Assembly: GCF_002310375.3 (NCBI RefSeq) | Contig: NZ_CP023315.3 | Location: 1,240,001-1,304,000, forward strand | Reading direction: 5' to 3' | Length of the DNA: 64,000 nucleotides | Source: Caulobacter vibrioides | Lineage (GTDB): Bacteria; Pseudomonadota; Alphaproteobacteria; Caulobacterales; Caulobacteraceae | Part shown: piece after piece, positions 26,657 through 35,700 of the stretch | Layout of the letters: the number at the start of each line of letters is the position of its first letter | Position numbering within the stretch: position 1 is the first letter of the stretch | The notes under the pieces: generated by a model | What the model was told of the DNA's origin: nothing | Seen by the model: the letters and a program-made list of their open reading frames with translations, nothing else | Database searches by the model: none | Translations under genes and position numbers: made by a program

Positions 26657-27591
26657 GGCTTCACCTCCACTTCCTTGGCGGGCGCCTTGCCGACAACGCC
26701 GCGGGGGTTTTGTTCGACTTCGCCGACCAGGCGGTCCAGGGACTCGGCGGCCGACTGCAAGGTGACGATGGCCGAAGACAGCTGCGGCAGACCGGTGGTC
26801 GCGAAGTCGCTGGTCGGGCCTTCCAGCTTGGAGACCATGCCGCGCGCGTCTTTCGCCGTGGCTTTCAGTTCGGCCGCCGCCTCGCCAAGCTCCGCCAGGG
26901 TGCGCTTGGCGTCCCCCTCGACGAGGCCGTTGGCGCTGTTGGAGAGCTCAGTGATCGATTGGGCCGTCTGGTCGATGCTCTGCAGCGCCTTTTGGGCGTC
27001 AGCGAACATGGCCTTGCGGTCTCGCAATTCCTGGGTGACGGACTGGACGTTGTTCATCGTCGCGCCGAAGCTCTTGATGTTCCGGTCCGATAGAACGCGA
27101 TTGACGCGATCGAGCGCCTCGATCGTCCGGGTCAGCACGGTCCCGCCGCCTTCCAACAGGTCCGAGAGCGCGCTGCGTTGGGTTCGGAGCACAGGCACCT
27201 TGCCGTTCTTGACGGTGTCCTTCAGCAGGTCCTGGTTCGGCGAGCCGGCGGTGATCTGCACGTAGTTCACGCCGGTGATGCCCTGCGGCTCCAGCGTGGC
27301 GTAGCTGTCGACCTTGATCGGCACGTCTGACGTCACCCGCACCCGCGCGATCACGCGGTTCGGGTCGGTCTTGTCGAGCTCGATCCGCGTGACCTCGCCG
27401 ACCTTGATCCCGTTGAAGTGCACTTCGCCGCCCTGGGACAGACCGCGCACCGGACCGATGAACAGGATGTCGTACAGGTCGTAGTCGCGGTTGAAGCTCA
27501 GCTTGGCCAGCCAGACCGCGAAGATCACCAGGCCCATGAAGAGCGCCAGGGAAATGGCCCCGACCAGGGCGTAGTTGGCGTTTCTTTCCAT
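26653..27591 (-). CDS. MCE (MlaD-like) substrate-binding protein
   Basis: 312 residues: one N-terminal membrane anchor ('ALVGAISLALFMGLVIFAVW'), an MCE domain at about 38-120 ('GPVRGLSQGGEVHFNGIKVGEV', 'QGITGVNYVQI'), then a long helical region that should form a periplasmic coiled coil. MCE proteins hexamerise and pass phospholipids between membranes. Its start shares one base with the ABC gene stop (TGATG). Confidence 0.93.
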   Translation of the reverse strand: MERNANYALVGAISLALFMGLVIFAVWLAKLSFNRDYDLYDILFIGPVRGLSQGGEVHFNGIKVGEVTRIELDKTDPNRVIARVRVTSDVPIKVDSYATLEPQGITGVNYVQITAGSPNQDLLKDTVKNGKVPVLRTQRSALSDLLEGGGTVLTRTIEALDRVNRVLSDRNIKSFGATMNNVQSVTQELRDRKAMFADAQKALQSIDQTAQSITELSNSANGLVEGDAKRTLAELGEAAAELKATAKDARGMVSKLEGPTSDFATTGLPQLSSAIVTLQSAAESLDRLVGEVEQNPRGVVGKAPAKEVEVKP

Positions 27592-28427
27592 CAGTCGTCG
27601 GTCCTCGACTTGGCGTGGTCCTTGGCGGCCGCGGCGGCGCGCCCTCGGGGGCCCAGGAAGTATTGTTTGATCCAGGGATGGTCTGAACGCTCGAGCTCGC
27701 TAACCGGCGCCACGGTCACCACCTTCTTGTCGGCCAGCACCGCCACGCGATCGGTGATCGTGTAAAGGCTGTCCAGGTCGTGGGTGATCATGAAGACGGT
27801 CAGCTCAAGACTGTCGGAAAGATCCTTGATCAAGGCGTCAAAGGCTTGGGCCCCGATGGGGTCAAGGCCGGCGGTGGGCTCGTCCAGGAACAGCAGTTCC
27901 GGGTCCATGGCCAGCGCCCGCGCCAGGCCTGCGCGCTTTCGCATGCCGCCGGACAGCTCGGCGGGCTTCAGCGTCGCGGCGCGCGCCGGGAGGCCCACCA
28001 TCGCGATCTTGAGGTCCGCGATCGCCTCGACCTCGCGACGGGGCAGGCGGGTATGTTCGTACAGCGGCGCAGCGACGTTCTCGCGCACTGTCAGGTTGGA
28101 AAACAGCGCGCCCTGCTGGAACAGCACGCCCCAGCGGCGCTCGACCGACGACCAGCGCCGGCGCGAAGCGGTGCGCATGTCGCTCCCGAACAGTCGGACA
28201 TGGCCGTCATCCGGCGTCTTCAAACCGATGATGCTGTTGAGCAAAACCGACTTGCCCGAGCCTGAGCCACCCACGACGCCCAGGATTTCACCCTGCTCGA
28301 CCTTCAGGTCGAGACCGTCATGCACGACCGTTTCGCCGAAGCGCGAGACCAGGCCTCGGACTTCGATCGGATAGCGATCGACGTCGGGCGCCTCGACGTC
28401 CGGCGCGGCAAGCGCAGAGCCGGTCAT
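27591..28427 (-). CDS. ABC transporter ATPase (MlaF-like)
   Basis: 278 residues from the ATG at 28427, which overlaps the permease stop. It has Walker A 'GGSGSGKSVLL', signature 'LSGGMRKRAGLARALA' and Walker B 'ELLFLDEPTAGLDP'. The LSGGM-RKR variant is typical of MCE-associated ATPases. It powers lipid movement with the permease at 28424-29539. The frame is open further upstream but that part is not ABC-like. Confidence 0.93.
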   Translation of the reverse strand: MTGSALAAPDVEAPDVDRYPIEVRGLVSRFGETVVHDGLDLKVEQGEILGVVGGSGSGKSVLLNSIIGLKTPDDGHVRLFGSDMRTASRRRWSSVERRWGVLFQQGALFSNLTVRENVAAPLYEHTRLPRREVEAIADLKIAMVGLPARAATLKPAELSGGMRKRAGLARALAMDPELLFLDEPTAGLDPIGAQAFDALIKDLSDSLELTVFMITHDLDSLYTITDRVAVLADKKVVTVAPVSELERSDHPWIKQYFLGPRGRAAAAAKDHAKSRTDD

Positions 28428-29539
28428 ATGTCCAGCTCCATGTAGATCAGGGCGAAGACCGCATCGATCAGGATGATCGCGAAGATGGCGTGGACCACCG
28501 AGGCGGTGACACGACGACCCAGGGACTCGACGTCGTTGCCCACCTCCATGCCCTGGCGGCAGCCGATCGCGGCGATCACCATGGCCATCACCGGCGCCTT
28601 GGACAGGCCGATCCAGAAGTGCGTGGCGCCGACATAGTCGACGATCCGCTGGAGGAAGAAGGTGGGCGACAGGTCCAGCACGCTCCAAACGACCAGGATC
28701 CCCCCCGCCAGGCCGGCGATGGTCGCCACGAAGGTCAGCAGGGGAATGGTCAGCAGCAGCGCAGCGAACCGAGGCAGCACCAGCGCTTCATAGGGATCGA
28801 CGCCCATGACCTGCATGGCGTCGATTTCCTGGTTCATCTTCATCGAGCCGATTTCCGCCGCGAAGCTGGAGGCCGAACGGCCCGCCAGCAGAATGGCGGT
28901 GATCAGGATGTTGAACTCCCGCATCACCGAGATGCCGATCAGCTCGACCGCGTAAACCTGCGCGCCGAAGTCTGTGAGCATGTTGGCGCCGAGCAACGCC
29001 ACCACCGCGCCGATGAAGAAGGTTGTGGTGGCCACGATCGGCATGGCGTCGAGGCCGGCGCGCTCGCACAGGGCTATGATCGGCGCCCATCGGATCCGAC
29101 GCGGAGAGATCACGCTGCGGCCCAGGGCCACCAGGAGGTGACCCAGGAACACCAGCGTTCCATAGCCGTCCGCGAACAGTCCGAAGACCCCGCGGCCAAT
29201 GCGTTCCAGCAGGGCGTAGAAGCCGACGGGACGAACCTCCCGCTGCGGCTCGACCTGAGTCGCCGCGCGCACCAGTTCCAGCAGGCGCAACACCTGCTTG
29301 CGGGCGACCACCTTCTCGATGTCGAGACGTTCTCCCGCAGCGCGCAGGATGGCGTAAGCGCCGGCCGTATCGCATCGGTTGACGCCGGTCAGGTCCAGCC
29401 GCAGGTCGCCGGCGGCGTCGAGCGCCTCCGCCAAGCGGGGCCCTGCATCGAACAGACCCCGCGCGGTCCAGTCTCCCGTCAGGACGGCGGCTGCGCCTCC
29501 GTCCGTTTCGGTCAAGGTGAAATCCGCCGGAAGCGCCAT
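28424..29539 (-). CDS. MlaE-like permease with N-terminal STAS domain
   Basis: 371 residues. Residues about 1-90 are a STAS fold ('DLRLDLTGVNRCDTAGAYAIL'), fused to a permease with about five spans and the family block 'EIGSMKMNQEIDAMQVMGVDP'. In E. coli the STAS part (MlaB) is a separate protein, so this is the fused form. First gene of a four-gene operon, permease - ATPase - MCE - lipoprotein, with each junction overlapping. Predicted role: outer-membrane phospholipid asymmetry. Confidence 0.93.
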   Translation of the reverse strand: MALPADFTLTETDGGAAAVLTGDWTARGLFDAGPRLAEALDAAGDLRLDLTGVNRCDTAGAYAILRAAGERLDIEKVVARKQVLRLLELVRAATQVEPQREVRPVGFYALLERIGRGVFGLFADGYGTLVFLGHLLVALGRSVISPRRIRWAPIIALCERAGLDAMPIVATTTFFIGAVVALLGANMLTDFGAQVYAVELIGISVMREFNILITAILLAGRSASSFAAEIGSMKMNQEIDAMQVMGVDPYEALVLPRFAALLLTIPLLTFVATIAGLAGGILVVWSVLDLSPTFFLQRIVDYVGATHFWIGLSKAPVMAMVIAAIGCRQGMEVGNDVESLGRRVTASVVHAIFAIILIDAVFALIYMELDI

Positions 29540-29752
29540 GAAGTCCTTGGGGGTTAGTCCCGGTTATATCCAGGCCCCTGCGCGGACCTGACAAGCCCAA
29601 AACGCGCCAAGGCGCAGCTTGGTTCTCAATACGGCGAAGATTGGGAAGCGCTGCGGCCACGGGGCGCATCGCGCCGAACTTCAATCTTGGTTAACAGATT
29701 CCGTTCACCAACATGGTCAACCAAGTCTTACCAGCGAGTCGGAGCCACAGGC

Positions 29753-31297
29753 ATGAGCGCCAACGCCAAGCTTGATCAGCGTATGGCCTTCATGCGCTTC
29801 GACGAGCGGTCTCGCGCCAGCCTGCGAGCGATCAAGCCCGTCATCGACACCGAGATCGGCGCAGCGCTGGGCAAGTTCTACAGCCAGGTGCGGCTGTTCC
29901 CGGACACGCGGGTCAAGTTCCGCGACGACGGCCATATGGCCAGCGCCGAGCGTGCTCAGGCAGCCCACTGGCGTCGCATCGCCCAGGCCGACTATGGCGA
30001 GAGCTATGTCCGCGACGTCGAGCGCATTGGCCGGGCTCACGCTGACGCCGATATCGCGCCGCAGTGGTACATCGGCGGCTACGCGGTGGTGGTTGAAGAG
30101 GTGATGCGCACGCTTGTGGCCAAGCGCGCCAAGGGCCTTTTCAACAGCACCAAGTCCGATGGCGAACTGGCTGATGGGCTGTCGGCCCTGATCAAGGCGG
30201 CCTTCCTCGACATGGACCTGTCTGTGTCGACCTATATCGATGCTCTGCTGGAAGAGCGCGAGGCGCTGGAGCGTGAACGCGAGGCGGCTGAACATCGGCA
30301 GATGGCGGCGGTCAAGGCGGTGGGCGAGGCGCTCGCGCGTCTGGCCGCAGGCGACCTGTCCGCCCGCGTCGAGGGCGACCTGGCGCCGGAATTCCACAGC
30401 TTGAAGGTTGATTTCGAACAGGCCGCCAGTGCTTTGACCGAAGCGATGAGCGCCGTCGAGCGCGCTGCGGGCGGCATCCGCGCGGGCGCCGACGGCATCG
30501 CCCATAGCGCTGAGGATCTCTCCCAGCGCACCGAGCAGCAGGCGGCCACGCTGGAGGAGACCGCCGCAGCGGTGGAGCAGCTCACCAGCGCGGTGGGCAA
30601 GACAGCCCAGGGGGCCCGCGAGGTTTCTTCGCGCGTCAGCGAGGCCTCCGCCGAGGTCGAACGGTCCGGCGACATCGTCACGCGCGCCGCCGAGGCCATG
30701 ACCAAGATCGAGGCCCAGTCGCAGCAGGTGAACCAGATCCTGGGCATGATCGACGAGATCGCCTTCCAGACCAACCTCCTGGCGCTCAATGCTGGCGTCG
30801 AGGCGGCCCGCGCCGGTGACTCTGGCAAGGGCTTTGCGGTGGTCGCTCAGGAAGTCCGGGCCCTGGCCCAGCGCTCTGCCCAGGCCGCCAGCGACATCAA
30901 GTCTCTGATCACCCAAAGCAGCCGTCAGGTGAGCGAGGGCGTGGATCTGGTCGGCCAGACGGGCGATGCTTTGCGCGGGATCCACGAGAAGGTCGGGGGC
31001 ATCGATGAGCTGGTGAACGCCATCGCCGCCTCGGCCAGCGAACAGGCCACGGCTCTGGGCCAGGTCAACGCCGCCGTGAACCAGTTGGACCAGGTGACCC
31101 AGCGCAACGCGGCTATGGTCTCGCAATCGACCGACGCCACCCACGCGCTCCGCGTCGAGGCGGCGGACCTGTCGAACCGCGTCGGGGCCTTCCGTTTCGG
31201 GGCGCGCGCTCAGGCGGCTCCCCAGGAGCGGCCCGCCGAGAACCCTGTCCACGCGGCGCGCGCGCGGGTCGCCGCCTTCGCCCGACCGGGGCGCTGA
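29753..31297 (+). CDS. Soluble globin-coupled methyl-accepting chemotaxis protein
   Basis: 514 residues with no membrane span. Residues about 10-165 match a globin-coupled sensor: 'VERIGRAHADADIAPQWYIGGY' supplies the proximal haem His96. A HAMP-like segment ('AVGEALARLAAGDLSARVEG') follows, then the MCP signalling hairpin ('IDEIAFQTNLLALNAGVEAARAG') near residue 325. It should sense oxygen in the cytoplasm and control CheA. The ATG at 29753 is chosen for its GGAG ribosome site and because the globin starts there. No CheR-binding pentapeptide is seen at the C-terminus. Confidence 0.93.
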   Translation: MSANAKLDQRMAFMRFDERSRASLRAIKPVIDTEIGAALGKFYSQVRLFPDTRVKFRDDGHMASAERAQAAHWRRIAQADYGESYVRDVERIGRAHADADIAPQWYIGGYAVVVEEVMRTLVAKRAKGLFNSTKSDGELADGLSALIKAAFLDMDLSVSTYIDALLEEREALEREREAAEHRQMAAVKAVGEALARLAAGDLSARVEGDLAPEFHSLKVDFEQAASALTEAMSAVERAAGGIRAGADGIAHSAEDLSQRTEQQAATLEETAAAVEQLTSAVGKTAQGAREVSSRVSEASAEVERSGDIVTRAAEAMTKIEAQSQQVNQILGMIDEIAFQTNLLALNAGVEAARAGDSGKGFAVVAQEVRALAQRSAQAASDIKSLITQSSRQVSEGVDLVGQTGDALRGIHEKVGGIDELVNAIAASASEQATALGQVNAAVNQLDQVTQRNAAMVSQSTDATHALRVEAADLSNRVGAFRFGARAQAAPQERPAENPVHAARARVAAFARPGR

Positions 31298-31330
31298 TCG
31301 GCAGCAGCCTTCTAGCTGTTCGGGCCGCTT

Positions 31331-32383
31331 TTAGCGGGGCGGCGGCGCGGTCGAGGCGCGGTGGATCAGGCTGAAGGGCAGCAGTTCGTCCACCGGGCGC
31401 TCCGCAGGCGCTCCGCCTCGGGACTGCTCGATCAGCAGTTTCGCAGCGACCGAGGACATTTCGGCGACCGGCTGGCGCACCGTCGTGAGTTGCGGCCGGC
31501 TGAAGCGTGCGCTGGGGCTGTCGTCGAAGCCGGCGACGGACACGTCCCCCGGTGTCATCAACCCCGCCTCGGCGATAGCGGCGATACAGCCCAGCGCCAT
31601 GTCGTCATTGCTGGCGAAGATGGCCGTTGGGCGCTCGGGCAAGGCCAGTAGAGCCTTGGCCTGTTCAAGACCCGACTGGAACGTGAAGTCACCCTGGCGG
31701 ACCCAGGCGTCGGGCACGGAAAGGCCCTTGGCGCGCATAGCCTCCAGATAGCCGTCGCGGCGGGCTTGGCTGGCACCATAGCGCGGCTCGCCCACGATGA
31801 AGCCGATGCGCTGGTGGCCAAGGCCAATCAGGTGATCGGTCATCTCGCGCGCCGCGGCGACGTCGTCCATGTGCACGCGAGGCCCCAGGCCCTCCGCGCG
31901 CTCGGGGCCGACGCGGACATAGGGCGTGCGGGCCTTGTTCAGCAGTTCGAGCACCACCGCGTTGTCGGAGGAGGGCGGGGTGAGGATCACGCCGTCGGGC
32001 TTCAGGGCCGCCAGCAGCGCGGCGACCTCCTGCCGGACCTGCGGGCCTTCATGGTCGATCAACTCGATCAAGAGGTGATAGCCCGCGTCGCGGCAGACCA
32101 GCGTCGCACCCAGCTGGATGCGGCTCAGATAGTCGGCGCCGCGCTCACTTTGCCAGTGGTCGATGGTGAGCGCCGCGTCGACAAACACGGCGATCACGAA
32201 GGAGCGGGATCCCGCGAGGCTCCGCGCCGAAAGATTGGGGCTGTAGCCGAGCTCGCCAGCGGCGGCGAGCACACGTTCGCGCATCACGGGCCGAACGTTC
32301 GGCTCGTTGTTCATCACGCGCGAAACGGTCTTGATCGATACCCCCGCCTTCGCGGCGACGTCGTAGATCGTCACCGAACCCAT
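31331..32383 (-). CDS. LacI-family transcriptional regulator
   Basis: 350 residues: N-terminal helix-turn-helix 'TIYDVAAKAGVSIKTVSRVMNNEPNV', then a periplasmic-binding-protein-like sugar domain with 'AIFASNDDMALG' and 'VSVAGFDDSPSARFSRPQLTTVRQP'. It probably represses the divergent transporter gene at 32550; a LacI-type operator lies between them at 32464. The inducer is probably a plant-derived sugar, which is inference. Confidence 0.95.
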   Translation of the reverse strand: MGSVTIYDVAAKAGVSIKTVSRVMNNEPNVRPVMRERVLAAAGELGYSPNLSARSLAGSRSFVIAVFVDAALTIDHWQSERGADYLSRIQLGATLVCRDAGYHLLIELIDHEGPQVRQEVAALLAALKPDGVILTPPSSDNAVVLELLNKARTPYVRVGPERAEGLGPRVHMDDVAAAREMTDHLIGLGHQRIGFIVGEPRYGASQARRDGYLEAMRAKGLSVPDAWVRQGDFTFQSGLEQAKALLALPERPTAIFASNDDMALGCIAAIAEAGLMTPGDVSVAGFDDSPSARFSRPQLTTVRQPVAEMSSVAAKLLIEQSRGGAPAERPVDELLPFSLIHRASTAPPPR

Positions 32384-32463
32384 TCGTTGGCCCCGACTTC
32401 CTTCAGACTCACACCCATCCCATTACCCTAGTGCGTCTGGGCGAGGGAAGGAAACGCCTCGAT

Positions 32464-32477
32464 TGAAAGCGCTCCCA
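32464..32477. promoter_or_regulatory. LacI-family operator
   Basis: TGAAAGCGCTCCCA has the central AGCGCT and the TG....CG....CA skeleton of LacI-family operators. It lies between the divergent LacI gene and the transporter gene, about 86 bases before the latter's ATG, so autoregulation plus transporter control is likely. Confidence 0.65.
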
Positions 32478-32549
32478 GGCCTTGTATTGGGCCGATTGCG
32501 CGGCCAGTGTGGGGTCCAGACGCGGCGACAGATCGCGCGGGGAGGTGAG

Positions 32550-33806
32550 ATGCGGCCTGACGATGGGGCGCGGCCCAGGGAGCCGGTGCGCGCGAATTTC
32601 ATCGCCGCGTACACCCTTGCGCAGATCGCGGCCTTTGTGTCGTTCCAGCCGCTGCTGCAGGTCCTTCTGCCTCTGAAGGTCGAAACCCTTGATCCCGGCG
32701 GCAAGGCGATCGTTCTGGCTCAGGTCGCGTTCTACGGCGCCATCGCCGCCAGCATCGCCAACCTGCTGGCCGGGGCGATCAGCGATCGCACGACCTCGCG
32801 CTTTGGTCGGCGTCGCCCGTGGATGGTGGTGGGCGCCTTGGGGGCTTCGCTGGCCTATCTGGCGATCATGCACGCCAAGACCCCCGCAGCCCTGATTGGC
32901 GGCGTGATTCTGTTCCAGCTGGCTTTCAATCTCTGCTTCTCGGCGCTGATGGCGGTGATGCCCGACCGCGTGCCGGACACGCAGAAGGGCATGGTCGCGG
33001 CGTTTCTGAGCCTCGGAAATCCGATCGGCACCGCCGTGGGCGCCGTGGTGGTGGGCGGTCTGCTCGTCACCGAGAGTTACCGATACGCGGCGATCTCGGC
33101 GGCGCTGCTGCTGGGTCTGGCCCCGTTCGTGATCCGACTGCGCGACCCTCCGCTGCCCAAGAGCGCCGTGCCGCCGTTCAATCTTCGCGCGTTCGTGTCG
33201 GGCCTGTGGGTCAGTCCGCGCAAGCATCCGGACTTCGCCTTCGCCTGGCTTGGGCGATTTCTGGTGCTGGTCGCCTTCAGCCTCGTGCAGAGCTACATGC
33301 TCTATTTCCTGAAGGACGAGGTCGACTATCCGCATCTGTTCCCCGGCCGCCGGGCCGAGGAGGGGCTGGCGATCCTGGCGACGATCTCGACCGTCTTCAA
33401 CGTGGCCTGCGCCATGCTGGGCGGCGTGCTGTCTGACCGTCTCCGCCGCCGCAAGCTCTTCGCCTTTGGGGCGGCCCTGACGGTCGCGCTGTCGCTGATC
33501 GTCTTCTCGATGTCCCCGGATTGGCCGGTGCTGGTGGCCGCCTTCGTCGTCTATGGATGCGGGGTTGGCTGCTTTTCTGCGGTCGACATCGCGCTGGTGA
33601 CCCAGGTGCTGCCGTCCCAGCGGGATGCGGGCAAGGACCTTGGGGTGATCAACCTGGCCAACACGCTGCCCCAGGCGCTGGCGCCGGCCCTGGCGGTCTG
33701 GAGCCTTGGCCCCACGCACGGCGACTTCCGGATGTTCTTCCTGGTGGCCAGCGCCCTGGCGCTGGCTGGCGGTCTTGCGATCCTGCCGATACGAGGTGTT
33801 CGCTGA
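32550..33806 (+). CDS. MFS/GPH-type sugar transporter
   Basis: 418 residues with 11-12 membrane spans and the signature 'GAISDRTTSRFGRRRPWMVVGAL', found in glycoside-pentoside-hexuronide and SLC45-like sugar carriers. The start at 32550 is set by the strong GGAGGTGAG just before the ATG. It is probably under the divergent LacI regulator. Substrate unknown; a disaccharide or glycoside fits the family. Confidence 0.9.
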   Translation: MRPDDGARPREPVRANFIAAYTLAQIAAFVSFQPLLQVLLPLKVETLDPGGKAIVLAQVAFYGAIAASIANLLAGAISDRTTSRFGRRRPWMVVGALGASLAYLAIMHAKTPAALIGGVILFQLAFNLCFSALMAVMPDRVPDTQKGMVAAFLSLGNPIGTAVGAVVVGGLLVTESYRYAAISAALLLGLAPFVIRLRDPPLPKSAVPPFNLRAFVSGLWVSPRKHPDFAFAWLGRFLVLVAFSLVQSYMLYFLKDEVDYPHLFPGRRAEEGLAILATISTVFNVACAMLGGVLSDRLRRRKLFAFGAALTVALSLIVFSMSPDWPVLVAAFVVYGCGVGCFSAVDIALVTQVLPSQRDAGKDLGVINLANTLPQALAPALAVWSLGPTHGDFRMFFLVASALALAGGLAILPIRGVR

Positions 33807-33833
33807 TCGCAGCGACATCTCCAGAGCCCGCCC

Positions 33834-34640
33834 TTGCCCCAGTTCCATCGCGTCTCGCACCCCGACGATCCCGCCGCCGCGCCGTTCCGGGCGATCAAGG
33901 AGCGTGATCTCGTCGGCCGCGAAGGCCTGTTCATCGCCGAGGGCGAAACCGTGCTGCGCGCCTTCGTGCGCGATGCGCCCCAGCGCGTGGTCTCACTACT
34001 CATCGATCCCAAGAGACGGGACAAGCTGGAGGACGTCCTGGCCGGCCTGCCGGACGACACCCCCGTGCATCTGGCCGATCAGGAGGTGCTGGACGCGATC
34101 GCCGGCTTCCATCTGCATCGCGGGATACTGGCGCTTGGCCGTAAACCGCCGGCGATCGGCGCGGGCGACCTGCTGTCCAGCCTGCCGGCGCAAGCGGTGG
34201 TGCTGGTCCTCTGCGGCATCGCCAATCACGACAACATCGGCGGCATCTATCGCAACGCGGCGGCCTTTGGCGCGGACGCGATCATCCTTGACGCCGATTG
34301 CTGCGATCCGCTGTACCGCAAGGCGATCCGCGTGTCGGTCGGCGCCGTGCTGTCGGTGCCGACGGCGCGGCTGACCCGGGACGACTCGATCGCAAAGCTC
34401 CTTGAGGCCACGGGTTTCGAAGGGCTGGCCTTGAGCCCCGCGGCCGACGAAGTGCTCGCGGCGCTAAAGCCCGCCCCTCGGACCGCTGTCTTGCTTGGGG
34501 CGGAGGGACCTGGCCTGACACCGGAGGTGATGGCGTGTGCGCGTCGGATCGGCATTCCGATGGCCAACGGCTTCGACTCGCTAAACGTCGCCACGACCAG
34601 CGGTATCGTCCTGCATCACCTGCGCTTCGCCCAAAGCTAG
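33834..34640 (+). CDS. TrmH/SpoU-family RNA 2'-O-methyltransferase
   Basis: 268 residues with a knotted SPOUT fold: 'NHDNIGGIYRNAAAFG' (motif 1, Asn and Arg), 'LLGAEGPGLTPEVM' (motif 2) and 'IPMANGFDSLNVATTSGIVL' (motif 3). An N-terminal substrate-binding domain ('GLFIAEGETVLRAF') is present. It methylates ribose in tRNA or 23S rRNA; the target site cannot be told. The start appears to be TTG at 33834, since no ATG precedes the conserved N-terminus. Confidence 0.9.
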   Translation: MPQFHRVSHPDDPAAAPFRAIKERDLVGREGLFIAEGETVLRAFVRDAPQRVVSLLIDPKRRDKLEDVLAGLPDDTPVHLADQEVLDAIAGFHLHRGILALGRKPPAIGAGDLLSSLPAQAVVLVLCGIANHDNIGGIYRNAAAFGADAIILDADCCDPLYRKAIRVSVGAVLSVPTARLTRDDSIAKLLEATGFEGLALSPAADEVLAALKPAPRTAVLLGAEGPGLTPEVMACARRIGIPMANGFDSLNVATTSGIVLHHLRFAQS

Positions 34641-34710
34641 GAAACCGGTTTCCCAAGGCGGGGCGCCGGCTTTAGGGTCGCGCCAACGACAACGGATAGG
34701 CTTGGGTCCC

Positions 34711-35697
34711 ATGATGAACCGGCGCGGCGCCTTGGGCGCTTTTGTTTCGGGCGTGCTCGGATCCTTGGCGGCGGACGAGGCGAGGGCGGCGAAGATGGAC
34801 AATCCAGCGATCACACCGCCGGATCCCACCGAGACCATCCTGCTGTGGCCGAACGGCGCGCCGGGCGGCGAGGGCGTCAAGGTCGAGGAAAACATCGTCG
34901 AGCGCGGCGATCCAAAGGGTTTGAAGGATCGGGCCCAGGTTCACACGCGGGCCCCCAAGTTGGTCGTCTTCCGGCCCAAGACGCCGAATGGCGCGGCCGT
35001 GATGCTGATCCCGGGCGGCGGCTATGAGCGCGTCGTGCTGGACAAGGAAGGCTACGAGACGGCGCGGTGGCTCGCCGCGCGCGGCTATACCTGTTTTGTC
35101 CTGTTCTACCGCATGCCGGGCGATGGCTGGGCCGCCGGGGGCGATGCGCCGCTGCAGGACGCCCAACGCGCCATCCGCCTGATCCGGGCCCGCGCCGAGG
35201 GGATGAAGGTCTCGGCGGACCGGGTCGCCATCATGGGCTTCTCGGCCGGCGGTCATTTGGCCGCGAACCTGACGACCCGGTTCGACGTCGAGACCTATCC
35301 GGCGATCGACGCGGTGGATGGCCTGCCGACCAAGCCCAGTCTCTCGGCGCTGATCTATCCGGTGATCACGCTGGACCCGGCCGCCGCGCACGCAGGCTCT
35401 CGAAAGCAGCTTCTTTCCCAGCGGGACACGCCCGAGCGGGTGAATGAACTCTCCCCGGAGAAGCAGGTGCGTGAGGGGCTTTCGCCCGTGTTCCAGCTGC
35501 ACGCGGCCGACGACAAGTCGGTTCCGGTTGAGAACTCATTGCGAATGTTCTCGGCGCTCAAGGCCAAGGGCGTGCCCACCGAGATGCACATCTTCGAGGA
35601 GGGCGGGCACGGCTTTGGACTGCGTTTCGTCGCGGGCAAGCCGGTGGCGGCCTGGCCAGGGCTGTTCGAGGCCTTCGCCAAGCGGCACGGCCTCTAG
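34711..35697 (+). CDS. Secreted alpha/beta hydrolase, acetylxylan-esterase-like
   Basis: About 328 residues. The N-terminus 'NRRGALGAFVSGVLGSLA' looks like a Tat signal. 'MLIPGGGYERVV' forms the oxyanion region, 'GFSAGGH' has the nucleophile Ser, and the C-terminal 'LHAADDKSVPVE' and 'EEGGHGFGL' supply Asp and His. The pattern fits esterases that deacetylate xylan or other plant polysaccharides. A start three bases later (34714) is possible. Neighbouring sugar-use genes support the role, but the substrate is inferred. Confidence 0.83.
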   Translation: MMNRRGALGAFVSGVLGSLAADEARAAKMDNPAITPPDPTETILLWPNGAPGGEGVKVEENIVERGDPKGLKDRAQVHTRAPKLVVFRPKTPNGAAVMLIPGGGYERVVLDKEGYETARWLAARGYTCFVLFYRMPGDGWAAGGDAPLQDAQRAIRLIRARAEGMKVSADRVAIMGFSAGGHLAANLTTRFDVETYPAIDAVDGLPTKPSLSALIYPVITLDPAAAHAGSRKQLLSQRDTPERVNELSPEKQVREGLSPVFQLHAADDKSVPVENSLRMFSALKAKGVPTEMHIFEEGGHGFGLRFVAGKPVAAWPGLFEAFAKRHGL

Positions 35698-35700
35698 CGG

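Noticed and set aside
32409..33860. 483-residue frame antisense to the sugar transporter
   Set aside because: Arg/Gln/His-rich shadow; the + strand gene has spans, the SDR..GRRRP motif and a strong ribosome site.
34640..34653. Palindrome GGAAACCGGTTTCC after the RNA methyltransferase gene
   Set aside because: A 14-base spacerless palindrome overlapping the stop codon, with no T-run and no clear partner; I could not support an operator or terminator role.
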